DNA of 64,000 bases from Rhizobium sp. NLR16a (GCF_017948245.1 NZ_CP072865.1:2753501-2817500); one strand, 5' to 3'; positions 52,441 to 63,046 are shown, numbered from the stretch's first letter. The notes: generated by a model from the sequence alone, not told the origin. Program-made: numbers and translations.

Positions 52441-54231
52441 TCAGAACTCCTCCCAATCGCCGCCGGCGACGGCGGCATTGCCACGGAAGGCCGCGCTCAC
52501 CTTCGCGGCCATTGCCCGCGGCGCCGATGCGACCGGTCTGGAAGCGGCGGTCGCCACGGCGGGGCGGTGCTGGCGTGCGGCGGGACCGCCGATGTTGAAC
52601 TGTGCCAGCAGTTGAAATAGTGCGTCCGCCTCCTTGGCGAGGCTGTGGGCGGCAGCCGTCGATTCCTCGACCATGGCCGCATTCTGCTGCGTGCCTTGGT
52701 CCATGGTGTTAACCGCGGTGTTGATTTCCTTCAGTCCCGTCGCCTGCTCCTTGGAACTTTCGACGATCGCGAGAACATTGCCGTTGACCTGCTGAACCTG
52801 TGCGACGATCTCTTCGAGCGCCCTGCCGGTTTCGCCGACCAGGGTCACCCCGCTCTTCACATGCTCGTTGGAGGCGCTGATGAGCTCCTTGATCTCTTTC
52901 GCCGCTTTGGCCGATCTCTGAGCAAGCTCGCGAACTTCCTGCGCGACCACCGCAAAACCCTTGCCGGCATCGCCCGCGCGCGCCGCCTCGACGCCCGCGT
53001 TCAGCGCCAACAGGTTGGTCTGGAAGGCGATTTCGTCGATTACGCCGATGATATTGCCGATCTCCGCCGATGATGTCTCGATCTTGCCCATCGCATCGAC
53101 GGCGCTGCGGACCACCGCGCCGGAACGCTCGGCATTCTCGCGCGTCCTTCTCACCAGTTGGCCGGCCTCCTGAGCGCGGTTGCTGGAATCGGAGACCGTT
53201 GTGGTGATCTCTTCCAGGGCGGCGGCGGTTTCCTCGACGGAGGCCGCCTGCTGTTCCGTGCGCTTCGACAAATCGTCCGAGGCGGAGCGAACTTGCTGAG
53301 CTCCGGCGGCGATGCCGGTTGCGTTTTCGGCCACGGCCTGCATCGCTGCGCGCAGCTTGCCGACAGCGGCATTGAAGTCGGTTCGGAGTTTTTCCAGGGT
53401 CGGAATGAACGGGGTTGCGACTTCCTGGGTTAAATCGCCGCCGGAGAGCGCCATCAAGGATGCCGCCAACTGATCGACATTATTGACGCGGGCAGTGACG
53501 TCGGTCGCGAACTTGACGACCTTGAACACCTTACCGTTCATGTCGAAGATCGGGTTGTAGGACGCCTGGATATAGACCTTTCTGCCGCCCTTGCCGATGC
53601 GCAGAAACTCATCCGCCACGAATTCGCCACCTGACAGGCGCGCCCAGAACCGCCGGTAATCGTCACTGTTGACGTAAGCGCTGTCGCAAAACATCGAATG
53701 ATGGCGCCCCTGGATCTCGGCAAGCTGATAACCGAGCGCCGACAGGAAATTCTCGTTGGCCGTCAAGATCTCGCCCTTCGGCGTGAATTCGATCACCGCC
53801 TGGGCGCGCGACAGCGCGCTTATCTTGCCGGCATCCTCGGCGCTTTGCAGCTTCTGCCTGGTGATATCGGTCGCGAATTTCACCACTTTGTAGGGCTTGC
53901 CGCCACTGAAGACCGGATTATAGGAGGCTTCGATCCAGATTTCCTTGCCGCCCTTGCCGATCCGCTTGTATTGGCGCTGGTCGAACTCGCCTCTGCCGAG
54001 CTTCGCCCAGAATTCGCGATAGCCGGCCGACGAGGCTTCCGCGGGTTCGACGAACATCCGGTGATGCTGGCCAACAATCTCAGACAGTTGATAACCGAGG
54101 GCAGCACAGAAATTGGCATTGGCCGTGAGAATCTTGCCGGTAAGGTCGAATTCGATGATGGCCTGCGACCTGCTCATCGCCGCCAGTACGGCCTTGGCAT
54201 CCGAACCGAAGCCGAATCCTATTGTCTTCAT
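52441..54231 (-). CDS. Soluble methyl-accepting chemotaxis protein with two PAS domains
   Basis: 596 residues, no membrane span or signal. PAS 1 (~20-125, IIEFDLTGKILTANANFC) and PAS 2 (~140-250, VIEFTPKGEILTANENFL) are close duplicates with PAC ends (KPYKVVKFATDIT). A short HAMP-like stretch precedes the signalling coiled coil, whose tip IDEIAFQTNLLALNAGVEAARAGDAGKGFAVVAQEVR binds CheA/CheW. The final five residues DWEEF fit the xWxxF CheR/CheB tether. Likely senses cytoplasmic redox, oxygen or a ligand. Divergent from the LuxR gene. Confidence 0.92.
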   Translation of the reverse strand: MKTIGFGFGSDAKAVLAAMSRSQAIIEFDLTGKILTANANFCAALGYQLSEIVGQHHRMFVEPAEASSAGYREFWAKLGRGEFDQRQYKRIGKGGKEIWIEASYNPVFSGGKPYKVVKFATDITRQKLQSAEDAGKISALSRAQAVIEFTPKGEILTANENFLSALGYQLAEIQGRHHSMFCDSAYVNSDDYRRFWARLSGGEFVADEFLRIGKGGRKVYIQASYNPIFDMNGKVFKVVKFATDVTARVNNVDQLAASLMALSGGDLTQEVATPFIPTLEKLRTDFNAAVGKLRAAMQAVAENATGIAAGAQQVRSASDDLSKRTEQQAASVEETAAALEEITTTVSDSSNRAQEAGQLVRRTRENAERSGAVVRSAVDAMGKIETSSAEIGNIIGVIDEIAFQTNLLALNAGVEAARAGDAGKGFAVVAQEVRELAQRSAKAAKEIKELISASNEHVKSGVTLVGETGRALEEIVAQVQQVNGNVLAIVESSKEQATGLKEINTAVNTMDQGTQQNAAMVEESTAAAHSLAKEADALFQLLAQFNIGGPAARQHRPAVATAASRPVASAPRAMAAKVSAAFRGNAAVAGGDWEEF

Positions 54232-54691
54232 GCTCTTCCCCCTTGCTCACATCGAGCGAATGACTGCCGCCACCCATCACGGATTTGCGCTGGACGGGCA
54301 CCCCTGAAATAAAATCCGATATATTCTTTAAGCTTCCTTTAACCGAGACGTTGCGAAACCGGATGGCCAATGGTCGAGCCGTACGGACAAATAAGAAAAC
54401 AGAATCATTGGCTTGAAACACGATTTCCGCGTCGGAAGCTGATTTTCTGGGAAGTTGGCGAACGCGAAGCCACTGATTTTTTCGCCTCGGCCGCTTCGAA
54501 TAGTTCGAAGATCCGTAAACTCTTTGTTAAGCAACGGCCGTCCGTCTGTTGCCGGCAGCTAAGGGCCTTTCCGTTTTTTCTCGGCAGATGCATATTCCAC
54601 CGTGCTTGGAGCATGCAGAATCAACTTCCGGTACGAGCGGATAAGTGGACACCTCAGCCGCCAGGCGCCGCGAAAGCGATCGGAGAAAGAC
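54232..54691. other. Intergenic region between chemoreceptor and LuxR genes
   Basis: 460 bases containing the divergent leaders. AT-rich around 54310-54350 and 54390-54490, where promoters are likely. No supportable reading frame, repeat or terminator was found. Confidence 0.45.
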
Positions 54692-55414
54692 ATGCCGCTC
54701 GAGGGCGAGTTCAACCGAATTGAAGAAGTCGCTGCAGGCTTCAACACGCATTACGAAGTCTTCAAATATATGAAGCGTCTTACCCAGGACCTGGGCATGA
54801 CGGCTTTCCTGATCATGACGCTCCCTACGGTCGACGTCGTCGAAATAGGCGCGACAAAGATCATCACCAACTGGCCGGCGGAGATGGTCGACTATTACGA
54901 CGCCCATAACCTGTTGGTCGACAGTCCGGTCATCCGGCGGATGCTGAGGTCGACCAGCCCCTTCAACTATGATGTCGAGGCGATCAATACCGATCGCGGA
55001 GCAGCCAAGAAGTCCACCGTCATCGAGTTGTTCAGGCGCTACGGCATGGAAAAGGGCGCCTATTTTCCCGTGCACGATGCCGCGGCTGGACGCGGCGCCC
55101 TTTCGATTTCGGGACCCCGGAATTTCAGCATGGTGGAAATGGCCAAGATCCTGTTTATCGCCACGTTGATTTATGATCGGCTGTCACAGCTGACACTGAA
55201 CGAGAAACACAAGCCGGTTGCCTTTACGCGGAGCGAGCTGGACTGCCTGAGGCTAACGGCCGGAGGCAGGAAGAGCAGCGAGATCGCGAAGCTTCTCGAT
55301 CTCTCGGAAAACGCGGTCAACAATCAGATCGGCAGCGTGATCAGGAAGCTGGGATGCACGACGAGAACGCAGGCAGTGGTCAGCGCTCTGCGTCTCAACA
55401 TCATTCGGGTCTAA
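54692..55414 (+). CDS. LuxR-family regulator with autoinducer-binding-like domain
   Basis: 240 residues. N-terminal ~165 is an autoinducer-binding-like domain ([32 protein letters not shown]), C-terminal GerE HTH ([43 protein letters not shown]). Key acyl-homoserine-lactone residues are partly kept (Trp and Tyr), but the usual Asp-Pro is Asp-Ser-Pro and the second Trp is a Tyr in PFNYD. No luxI neighbour, so it is a solo that may sense something else. ATG at 54692 follows GGAGAAAGAC. Confidence 0.82.
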   Translation: MPLEGEFNRIEEVAAGFNTHYEVFKYMKRLTQDLGMTAFLIMTLPTVDVVEIGATKIITNWPAEMVDYYDAHNLLVDSPVIRRMLRSTSPFNYDVEAINTDRGAAKKSTVIELFRRYGMEKGAYFPVHDAAAGRGALSISGPRNFSMVEMAKILFIATLIYDRLSQLTLNEKHKPVAFTRSELDCLRLTAGGRKSSEIAKLLDLSENAVNNQIGSVIRKLGCTTRTQAVVSALRLNIIRV

Positions 55415-55453
55415 GCGAGCGATCCGTTCGCGACGAGCAAGCTGAGGAAAAGT

Positions 55454-57746
55454 TCAGAGAAGCTGCGCCTGCAGCAATGCCGGAATCTCCTCCGGCGAGA
55501 CGGGCTTCGAGAAGCGGTAGCCCTGCGCCTCCTCGCAATGCGCCTGGCGCAGGAAAGCCATCTGGGCATCGGTCTCGACGCCTTCTGCGAGAACCGACAG
55601 CTTCAGCGTCTGCGCCAGCGAAATGACGGCCGAGGCGATGGCGACGGCTGTTTTGTCGCCCGGCAGGGCCTCGACCAGCGAACGGTCCATCTTCAGCCGG
55701 TCGAAGGGGAAGGTCTTCAGTGCCGCAAGGCTGGAATAGCCGGAACCGAAATCGTCGATCGACAGGCGTACGCCGAGCGCCCTCAGCTGCTCCATCATGG
55801 CGAGCGCCCGCTCGGCATCCTGCATCACCACGCTTTCGGTGACCTCGAGCTCCAGCCAGCGGGATTGCAGGTGGTTGCGCTCCAGCGCCTCGGCGACATG
55901 GCTTGCAAAATCCGGATCGGCGAACTGCTTGGCCGATACATTGACGGCGATCGTCAGCGGCCAGGCCCATATCCTGCCAGCTGCGCGCCTGGCGGCACGC
56001 CTCGTTCAGCACCCAGAGGCCGAGTGGAACGATGAGGCCGGTCTCTTCGGCGAGCGGAATGAAATTGAAGGGCGGCACCCTACCCTTTGCCGGATGGTTC
56101 CAGCGGACCAGCGCCTCAATGCCGGTGATACGGCCGCTGGCGACATCCACCTGCGGCTGATATTCCAGGAACAGCTGATCGCCGGTGATCGCCTGGTGAA
56201 GCTCGTCCTGCTCGCCGCGTGGCATGCCCACCCCGCTGCTGTCGCCATCATGGTGCTGCAGCGTGTTGCGGCCGAACTGCTTGGCGCGGTACATGGCGCG
56301 GTCGGCATTGGCAAGAAGCTCTTCCGAGGTGACGCCGTCGACGGGAAAGGCGGCGACGCCGATGCTCGAAGTGATGGCGATGTCACCGCTCTCGCCGCGC
56401 ATCGGGCGAGTGATCGCCTTCTGCAGGTCGCGAAGGCGGCGGGTGATGCCGGCATCATGACTCGACTGGTGGACGAGCACCACGAGGAATTCGTCGCCGC
56501 CGAGCCGCACCACCATATCCGAGGCGCGGATGCTGTTGGCCATGCGGGTGGCGATCTCCTTCAGCACCTCGTCGCCGGCGGCATGGCCGCGGCCGTCGTT
56601 GACGTCCTTGAAATTATCGAGATCGATATAGGCGACAGTGACCTTGCGATTGTTGCGCCGTGCCTGGTCGAGGATGCCGGCCAGCCTTTCCTTCAGGAAG
56701 GCGCGGTTCGGCAGGCCGGTGAGATCATCATGATGCGCCATGAAATGGATGCGGTCGTCGACGCGCTTGCGTTCGATGGCGATGCCGGCGATATGGGTGG
56801 CGAGCGCCACCAGCCTCGTTTCATGCTCCGTCGGACGGCGTACCTCCATGGAATAGAGCGCGAAGGTGCCGAGCACGTTATTCTCAGAGGTAGCGATCGG
56901 CGTCGACCAGCAGGAGCGAAAGCCGAAAGGGGCAACCAGCGCGCGGAAATCCTCCCACAGCGGATCGCTCAGGACGTCCTCGACGATAACGGGCTGGCCA
57001 CGCCAGGCGGCGGTGCCGCAGGAGCCGACCTTGGGGCCAATCGTGACACCGTCGATGAGCCGGCTGTAGCCTCCGGGAAGATTGGGAGCCGCACCGTGAT
57101 AGAGCCTGGTGCCCTCGCCATCGAGCAGGAGAACCGAGCCGTCGATCCCCGTCAGCTGGGCTTCGATCATCAGCACCAGCGCCTCGAGGATCATCGGCAG
57201 CGGTTCATTGCGGGCGATCATCTCGAGCAGTTTCGCCTGGCCGCGATGGAGCTCCTCCTGCAGCTTGCGTTCGGTGATATCGCGGGAAACGCCGATCAGG
57301 CCGACGACCTCGCCGCGATCGTTGCGCAGCGGTATCTTCGAGGTCAGCCGGCATATCGGCTTGACGGCGCCGGGAAGGACGACCGTTTCCTCCATGTCGA
57401 TGCGGGCTTCGCCGGTCGCCATGATCTGCTGCTCGATATCGAAATGGCGGCGCGCCGCCTCGAAATCGAACAGGTCGAAATCACGCTTGCCGGCAATCTC
57501 TTCGGCGCTGAGGCCGAGGCTGGCCGCCGTGACAGCGTTGGCGAAGACAAAGCGGCTGTCACGGTCCTTGACGTAGAGGAAGTCCGGAAGCTCGTGGATA
57601 ATCGCCTTCAGGCGCAGGTTCTCAACGCCTTCCGCGAGGTGATAGGCGGTCGATGCCATCATCGCCTCGCTCGCGGCAACGAAACGCCGTGTTTCGGCCG
57701 TCAGGGCATCGACGGATTCCCGTCGCCTGGCACTCGGTTCGTGCAT
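55454..57746 (-). pseudogene. PAS-GAF-GGDEF-EAL cyclic-di-GMP protein, frameshifted in EAL
   Basis: From the ATG at 57746 the frame encodes a PAS (~35-150), a GAF (~165-320), a GGDEF cyclase ([11 protein letters not shown]) and the beginning of EAL ([15 protein letters not shown]). Near 55967 the frame shifts by +1 (or -2) after WQDMGLAA. The rest of EAL ([10 protein letters not shown] ... [25 protein letters not shown] ... LAEGVETD) continues intact in the next frame to 55454. In phase the protein would be about 764 residues. Without repair the C-terminal 170 residues of the phosphodiesterase are lost, while the cyclase might remain. Overlaps nothing; the convergent LuxR gene ends 39 bases away. 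Confidence 0.85.
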
Positions 57747-57996
57747 GACGCCATTCTCCCCAGTGGCTGAAGGCCTATCCCGCAACATCCATTTATTTTC
57801 CCTTCAAAGTAGTCCGCATTCCCTTCGGGTTGCTTAAATGAAAGGGTGAACAACACCCCAATATAAGCGGCGAGATCCTGCAATCGGCCTCCGCCGCAAC
57901 AAGAATTTTGAACGGCTGTGAAGGGCCTGTGCCAAAAGAAGACAGGCGGGTTGGCACGTTTTCTGCTACGGGCGCGTCATGACAGGAGAGCCCGGA

Positions 57997-59364
57997 ATGC
58001 CCTTTCGCCGCGACATGCTTCTCTTTCTCGCCGCCTCCGCATTTGCGGGAGGGACATCGCGCGCGCTTGCCTCACCGCTGACGGCTGCCAGCCAGCCCGA
58101 TCTGCGCGGCGCGATCGACGCAGTGGAATATCGCGCCGCTCCCGAAAGCGGCGACCGCAAGACCCGCAACCTGGAGCAGATGATCAGGCAGGCGGCGGCC
58201 GAGAACGTGCCGGTCTTCCTGCCGCCCGGCACCTATAAGATCTCCAACCTCACCCTGCCCGACAATACGCGCATATCAGGCGTGCCCGGCGCCTCGCGGA
58301 TCGTCTATACCGGCGACGGCCATCTGTTTGCGGCCGAGAACATCAGGCGCATCGAGCTTTCCAATCTCGTCATCGACGGCGGCAACCGCTGGCTCGGCGA
58401 TTACGCCGGCGGGCTCCTGCAATTTACCGGCGTCGACGAGGTGCTGATCGACAATTGCGAGATCGGCGGCAGCCGCAAACACGGCCTGCAACTGGAGCGC
58501 TGCGGCGGTCGGATCGAACGCAGCCGCATTTCGGGCGCCGCCCAATCAGGGCTCTACGCCGTCGATTCCGCCAATCTGTCGATCACGGGCAATACGGTCT
58601 CGAATTGCGGCAATGGCGGCATCCTCGTGCATCGCTGGAAGAAGGCGGAGGACGGCACGGTCGTTTCCGGCAACCGGATTTTCAACATCCGCGCCAACGA
58701 CGGCGGCACCGGCCAGAACGGCAACGGCATCAATGTCTTTCGCGCCGACGGGGTGATGGTGGTGAACAACCAGATTTCCGACTGCGCCTTTACCGCCATC
58801 CGCGCCAATTCGGCCTCGAATATCCAGATCAGCAGCAACCAGTGCCGGCGCTCCGGCGAGACGGCAATCTATGTCGAATTCGCCTTCGAAGGCGCCGTCG
58901 TCTCCGCCAATATGGTTGACGGCGCGGCAAACGGCATCTCGATCGCCAATTTCGACGAGGGCGGACGGCTCGCGAGCGTCACCGGCAATGTCGTGCGCAA
59001 CCTGACGCTGAAAGGCCCCTACAAGCACGAGGTCGGCTTCGGCATCGGCATTGCGGCGGAAGCCGATACGCTGGTGTCCGGCAATGTGATCGAGGGCGCG
59101 CCACGCTGGGGCCTGCAGATTGGATGGGGGCCTTATCTCAGAAATGTCGTCGTCAGCGGCAATGTGGTGCGCAAGGCGCCTGTGGGATGCGCCGTCTCGG
59201 TCGCCGAGGGGGCAGGCACGGCCGTCATCACCGACAACATCTTCCAGGAGGTTGGCGAAGGGGCGATCCTCGGTTTTGAGTGGGACAGACAAGTCTCCGC
59301 TGAAATGGCGGGCGGCGGCGCACCCTATGCGCAGTTGACCGTTGAGCGAAACCGCGTGTCCTGA
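57997..59364 (+). CDS. Tat-exported right-handed beta-helix repeat protein (TIGR03808 type)
   Basis: 455 residues. Twin-arginine start MPFRRDMLLFLAASAFAGG, then parallel beta-helix repeats with recurrent motifs NxISGNxVSNCGNGGI / VVSGNVVRKAP spaced about 20-25 residues from 110 to the end. Families of this type (TIGR03808, Tat-translocated repeat protein) are uncharacterised; a carbohydrate-binding or lyase fold is expected. ATG at 57997 follows AGGAGAGCCCGG; an ATG at 57979 is also possible. Convergent with the Raf-inhibitor-like gene. Confidence 0.82.
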   Translation: MPFRRDMLLFLAASAFAGGTSRALASPLTAASQPDLRGAIDAVEYRAAPESGDRKTRNLEQMIRQAAAENVPVFLPPGTYKISNLTLPDNTRISGVPGASRIVYTGDGHLFAAENIRRIELSNLVIDGGNRWLGDYAGGLLQFTGVDEVLIDNCEIGGSRKHGLQLERCGGRIERSRISGAAQSGLYAVDSANLSITGNTVSNCGNGGILVHRWKKAEDGTVVSGNRIFNIRANDGGTGQNGNGINVFRADGVMVVNNQISDCAFTAIRANSASNIQISSNQCRRSGETAIYVEFAFEGAVVSANMVDGAANGISIANFDEGGRLASVTGNVVRNLTLKGPYKHEVGFGIGIAAEADTLVSGNVIEGAPRWGLQIGWGPYLRNVVVSGNVVRKAPVGCAVSVAEGAGTAVITDNIFQEVGEGAILGFEWDRQVSAEMAGGGAPYAQLTVERNRVS

Positions 59365-59383
59365 CACGCGGCTCCGCCTTTGC

Positions 59384-59848
59384 TCAGTGCGTCTGATAGG
59401 TGCCGGTGACGGTCGCTTCCGCCAATGCGTGTTTCCTTGCCTCCGCCCACATCGCGCTGATACCGGCGGCATCCGGCGTAGAAAGCTTCGGCACGTCGAG
59501 GGCCGCGAGGCGGAAGATGTAGTGATGCGGGCGATCGCCTGCCGGCGGCTGCGGGCCATCGTAACGGGCATTGCCAAAATCGTTCTTGTAGAAGCGCGGC
59601 GCCTGCTCCGGCGCCGTATCGACGCTTTCGGCCAGGGCTCTCCACTCAGCGGGAATATTGGCAATGCCGCAATGGCGGAACGTGCCATGCGGAGCATCCG
59701 GATCCTCAACCACCAGAGCAAAGCTCCTGGTCTCCTCGGGGGCGCCGCTCCAGGTAAGGGGCGGAAAGAGGTTCTCGCCGGCGCGCGCATATTTCTTCGG
59801 GATCGGCTGATCCTGGGCAAAAGCCTTGCTGATCAATGTCAAAGTCAT
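59384..59848 (-). CDS. YbhB/YbcL family (PEBP-like) protein
   Basis: 154 residues. PPLTWSGAPEETRSFALVVEDPDAP and the GTFRHCGIANIPAEW ligand-site region are the PEBP signature; YDGPQPPAGDRPHHYIFRLAAL is the second. It binds phosphate or phospholipid-like anions; the bacterial role is unknown. It begins TLISKAFAQDQPIPKKYA, with no cleavable signal. Convergent with the beta-helix gene (20-base gap). Confidence 0.87.
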   Translation of the reverse strand: MTLTLISKAFAQDQPIPKKYARAGENLFPPLTWSGAPEETRSFALVVEDPDAPHGTFRHCGIANIPAEWRALAESVDTAPEQAPRFYKNDFGNARYDGPQPPAGDRPHHYIFRLAALDVPKLSTPDAAGISAMWAEARKHALAEATVTGTYQTH

Positions 59849-59897
59849 GACATTCTCCTTTCTAAGGGGCTCCTTGATGTTCGGGGCTCCGTCATCG

Positions 59898-60137
59898 TCA
59901 GGGACGACCGCTTCCCTTTTTATGCTCGCTCTCCTGATTGCGGCCGCGCGTCATGGCCCGGTCGTCGTTGCGGAGGTCCGGATCGGCCTTCAGATCATTG
60001 CCTTTGCGATAGGCTTCCTTCGCCTGCTCATTGCGTTGCAGATCCGCCCCGGCGTCGAAATCCTCGCCGGCATTTGCGGTCTTCTCGCGTTTCTCGATGA
60101 CACGAAGCTGTTGTTCATGCGTCTTCTTGCCCGTCAT
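59898..60137 (-). CDS. Small hydrophilic hypothetical protein
   Basis: 79 residues, highly charged and without hydrophobic core ([44 protein letters not shown]), resembling unstructured stress-type proteins. Start ATG at 60137 is preceded by a near-perfect AAAGGAGGAACTC, which supports it being real. No family known to me. Located between the PEBP-like gene and a divergent GST gene. Confidence 0.65.
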   Translation of the reverse strand: MTGKKTHEQQLRVIEKREKTANAGEDFDAGADLQRNEQAKEAYRKGNDLKADPDLRNDDRAMTRGRNQESEHKKGSGRP

Positions 60138-60372
60138 GAGTTCCTCCTTTGCCTGGCCCGCGCTGCGCACGCGGCTCATCGCTTTTCGGCGCCGCGAGGG
60201 CGCCAATCTCAGGGTCCAACCCGCCGGCTCTCTCATTGTTCCCAATTGTGCTCGATCCGGTCGGGAAGGTCCCGGCCGCATCAAAAGCTTTCATCGTCCC
60301 ATCAGCGGTGAGGACTTTTCCGAGGGTGATCCGGCGTCTACGGTTCCTGCGACACAGCGAGGGAATATCGTC

Positions 60373-61038
60373 ATGCTGACAATCTATGGGGTCTATCGAT
60401 CGCGCGCTTCGCGCGTCTACTGGATTGCGGAGGAGCTCGGGCTCGAATTCCGCTCCGTGCCCGTGCTGCAGGCCAGGCGGCTTGCCGACCCGCTCGCCGA
60501 AGAGGCGCCGCTCAACACGCATTCGCCCGAGTTCACCGCCCTCAACCCGATGGCGCAGATCCCCAGCATTCGCGACGGCGACCTCATCATGCACGAGTCG
60601 CTGGCGATCAATCTCTACCTCGCGCGCAAGCATGGCGGGCAGCTTTCCGGCCAAACCGTCGAGGAGGACGGATTGCTGACGATGTGGACGATCTGGGCGG
60701 CCTCGCAGGTCGAGCCGCATTCGGTGCGGATCGTCCTGACCTATGATAACGGGCTTGAGAACAGCGACGACGGCAAGCAGACGATCGCCGCCGCCTGCTA
60801 CGGGCTGCGCCGGCCGCTTGCGGCGCTCGAAGGTCACCTCGCTGGCGGGCAGTGGATCGTCGGCGATCGCTTCACCGTCGCCGATCTCAACATCGCCGAG
60901 GTGTTGCGTTATGCCCAGAGCGAGGCGGATCTTTTCGACGCGCATCCGAACATCAAGGCCTGGATCGAACGCTGCCAGTCCCGCCCGGCCTACAAGGCGA
61001 TGCAGGCGGCCCGCAGCAAGGAGCCGATCGAGGTTTAA
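60373..61038 (+). CDS. Glutathione S-transferase
   Basis: 221 residues. Thioredoxin-like half [26 protein letters not shown] has Ser/Arg at the glutathione site; NPMAQIPSI gives the cis-Pro and [11 protein letters not shown] the glutathione-binding Glu-Ser. The C-terminal helical half has [13 protein letters not shown]. Different class from the GST at 4733 (no active-site cysteine). It may detoxify electrophiles or act in a catabolic isomerisation. Stops two bases before the end of the convergent LysR gene. ATG at 60373. Confidence 0.86.
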   Translation: MLTIYGVYRSRASRVYWIAEELGLEFRSVPVLQARRLADPLAEEAPLNTHSPEFTALNPMAQIPSIRDGDLIMHESLAINLYLARKHGGQLSGQTVEEDGLLTMWTIWAASQVEPHSVRIVLTYDNGLENSDDGKQTIAAACYGLRRPLAALEGHLAGGQWIVGDRFTVADLNIAEVLRYAQSEADLFDAHPNIKAWIERCQSRPAYKAMQAARSKEPIEV

Positions 61039-61040
61039 CG

Positions 61041-61937
61041 CTACCGAAAAAGCGCCAGCGTGCCGGCCATTTCCTCGCGGATCCAGGCCTTGAAATCCTT
61101 GACCTTCTTCGGCTCGCGTGTGCCTTCAGCCGTCACGAAATAATGGCCGAAGCCGGTTTTCGCGCGAATGCCGAACGGCGCTGCCAGCCGGCCTTCGGCC
61201 AGCGCAAAGGCGGCAAGCGTCTGCCAGGCGAGCATGACGCCCTGGCCAGCGATCGCCGCGTCGAGGCAGAGCGAGGCGTCGTTGAAGACGTGGCGCGTCG
61301 CAAGCGTCGCGCCCGACAGTCCGGCCTCGCTCATCCAGACTTCCCAGCTGAACATGGCCGGGCCATCGATAATGGCAGGCAAAGCGAGGATGTCGGCAGG
61401 CTGTTTCAGGTTGGCCGCCATCTCGGGCGAACAAACAGGAAAGACCTCCTGCTCCAGCAGCAACTCGGCCTTCACATCGGGCCATTTGCCGGCGCCGACG
61501 CGGATGCCGATGTCGACGTCTGAGATCGCGGGATTGACGAGATTGGTCGTCGCATCCAGCCGCAGCTTGATGTCGGGGTAACCTTTGGCGAAGCGATGAA
61601 GCCGATGGACGAGCCAGCGGGCGGCGAAAACCGGCGCCACCGAGATGGTCAGGATCGTATCGTCCTTGCGGCTTGCGATCGAGACTGCCGCCGAAAGGCG
61701 GGCAAAGCCCTCGTCGAGCGCTGTGAGCACCGGACGGGCGGCTTCGGTGGCGATCATGCCCCGGGCGGTGCGCTCGAAGATCACTTGCCCCAATTGCGCC
61801 TCGGCCTTGATCACCTGCTGGCTGACCGCGCCGACCGAAACGCCGAGCTCGTCGGCGGCCGCCTGCAGCGAGCCAAGACGACCGACGGCCTCCAGTGCCC
61901 TGAGGCCGTTGAGATGGACGCTATTCAGGTTCTTCAT
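61041..61937 (-). CDS. LysR-family regulator (GcvA-like)
   Basis: 298 residues. HTH: LNGLRALEAVGRLGSLQAAADELGVSVGAVSQQVIKAEAQLG. The sensor domain follows (TILTISVAPVFAARWLVHRL; VDIGIRVGAGKWP). A TATAG-ttttc-CTATA dyad directly overlaps its start region. It is convergent with the GST gene; targets cannot be inferred from position alone, though the divergent small protein at 62117 is one candidate. Confidence 0.85.
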   Translation of the reverse strand: MKNLNSVHLNGLRALEAVGRLGSLQAAADELGVSVGAVSQQVIKAEAQLGQVIFERTARGMIATEAARPVLTALDEGFARLSAAVSIASRKDDTILTISVAPVFAARWLVHRLHRFAKGYPDIKLRLDATTNLVNPAISDVDIGIRVGAGKWPDVKAELLLEQEVFPVCSPEMAANLKQPADILALPAIIDGPAMFSWEVWMSEAGLSGATLATRHVFNDASLCLDAAIAGQGVMLAWQTLAAFALAEGRLAAPFGIRAKTGFGHYFVTAEGTREPKKVKDFKAWIREEMAGTLALFR

Positions 61938-62116
61938 ATAGTTTTCCTATAACGCCGCCGCGGTAATCTCAATTGAAAAAGCACCGGTGCAGGCAGACAT
62001 TATAAGCATAGAGGATCCCACTCGACCGGCGACGACGCGGTGAGAGGGAGAGGGTTATTTGGCACCAGCGGCCGGGTGGTCACCTTTCCGCGTCGCTGGA
62101 GAATGCGAGGCTTGCC

Positions 62117-62308
62117 ATGTCGTGGCTGAAGTTTTTCTTGAAGCCCGCCGTTGCGGCGGGCGCGCAAATCGACCCGGCCTGGAAGAACGACCCGCTTCGG
62201 CATCCCGAGGTCCAACGCATGTCGCTGCGCGAAATCGCCGATCTGCCGCTGGGAGCGGAGAGCGGTTTGCATGCCGAGGGCAGGTCGCCGCTGGCAAAAT
62301 GCGCGTGA
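62117..62308 (+). CDS. Small conserved-looking hypothetical protein
   Basis: 63 residues: MSWLKFFLKPAVAAGAQIDPAW, then PLRHPEVQRMSLREIADLPLG. The 'RHPxxxRMSxRELADLPxx' region looks like a short structured motif also met in other rhizobial small proteins. Function unknown. Start ATG has only a modest GCGAGGC site. Divergent from the LysR gene, convergent with an acetyltransferase. Confidence 0.55.
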   Translation: MSWLKFFLKPAVAAGAQIDPAWKNDPLRHPEVQRMSLREIADLPLGAESGLHAEGRSPLAKCA

Positions 62309-62353
62309 GCACCGCTCCCGCGCATTTGCTAATTTGCCTTATGCCGGCGTCCG

Positions 62354-62824
62354 TTAAACGGCAGATGCCTGCCAGCAAATCACCGGACCGTCCTCAGGAT
62401 CGATGCGCTCGCCGGTGCGGATAAAGCCATTTCGTTCGAGGACACGCTGCGAAGCGATGTTTTCCATGGCCGTATCGGCCGAAACGAGGGTTACGCGCGG
62501 ATCCTGCCGCGCCCATTCCAGCAATTCTCCTATGGCGCGCGTGACGGATCCACGTCCTTGGCGGCTGGGCGCGATCCCATAGCCGATGTGGATTTCGCCG
62601 TTCTGAGGTGCGCGAATGATGGAGCACAGCCCGACGATTTCGGTCGCCTCCACAATCATCCAGGCCGACGGGATGAATTGGGCGGCGATCTCTGCTGCAA
62701 TCCTGGCCAGCATCTCCAGGACCTCAGGAGGCGCGATGGCGCTATCGGAAACCAGGCTGGTATTTACAGGCGCGAAACCTTTCAGCAATGCGTTGAAATC
62801 ATGGGCCGTCAATTCGATGATCAT
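62354..62824 (-). CDS. GNAT-family N-acetyltransferase
   Basis: 156 residues. GNAT core: IVGLCSIIRAPQNGEIHIGYGIAPSRQGRGSVTRAIGELLEWARQ (motif A, acetyl-CoA loop RQGRGS) and SADTAMENIASQRVLERNGFIRTGE (motif B), the RimJ/RimL-like arrangement. Substrate unknown, protein N-termini or small amines being typical. ATG at 62824 follows GAGAAGAAT; earlier in-frame ATGs exist at 62845 and 62866. Confidence 0.85.
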   Translation of the reverse strand: MIIELTAHDFNALLKGFAPVNTSLVSDSAIAPPEVLEMLARIAAEIAAQFIPSAWMIVEATEIVGLCSIIRAPQNGEIHIGYGIAPSRQGRGSVTRAIGELLEWARQDPRVTLVSADTAMENIASQRVLERNGFIRTGERIDPEDGPVICWQASAV

Positions 62825-63046
62825 ATTCTTCTCGACATTGCGCATGCGCCGGTTTTGACGCGTCAAGCCGAGCGATGGAGCGAGACCAGCCCTCGATCAA
62901 TTCGAGCGGTGTCTCGCCGTTCGCCTCGGCCGCAATGATGATTTTCAGAGCAGCAAGCGCCGGTAGTCAAGAGAGTCTCTGAGGTGCCCCTGCGGGGGCC
63001 TCGAAGGATGGGGCGGACATGCTGGCGTTGGATGGGATGCCGTTCA

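Noticed and set aside
55797..57770. Open frame of 657 codons antisense to the GGDEF-EAL gene
   Set aside because: High-GC antisense openness only; no domain is recognisable, whereas the minus strand has PAS, GAF and GGDEF motifs.
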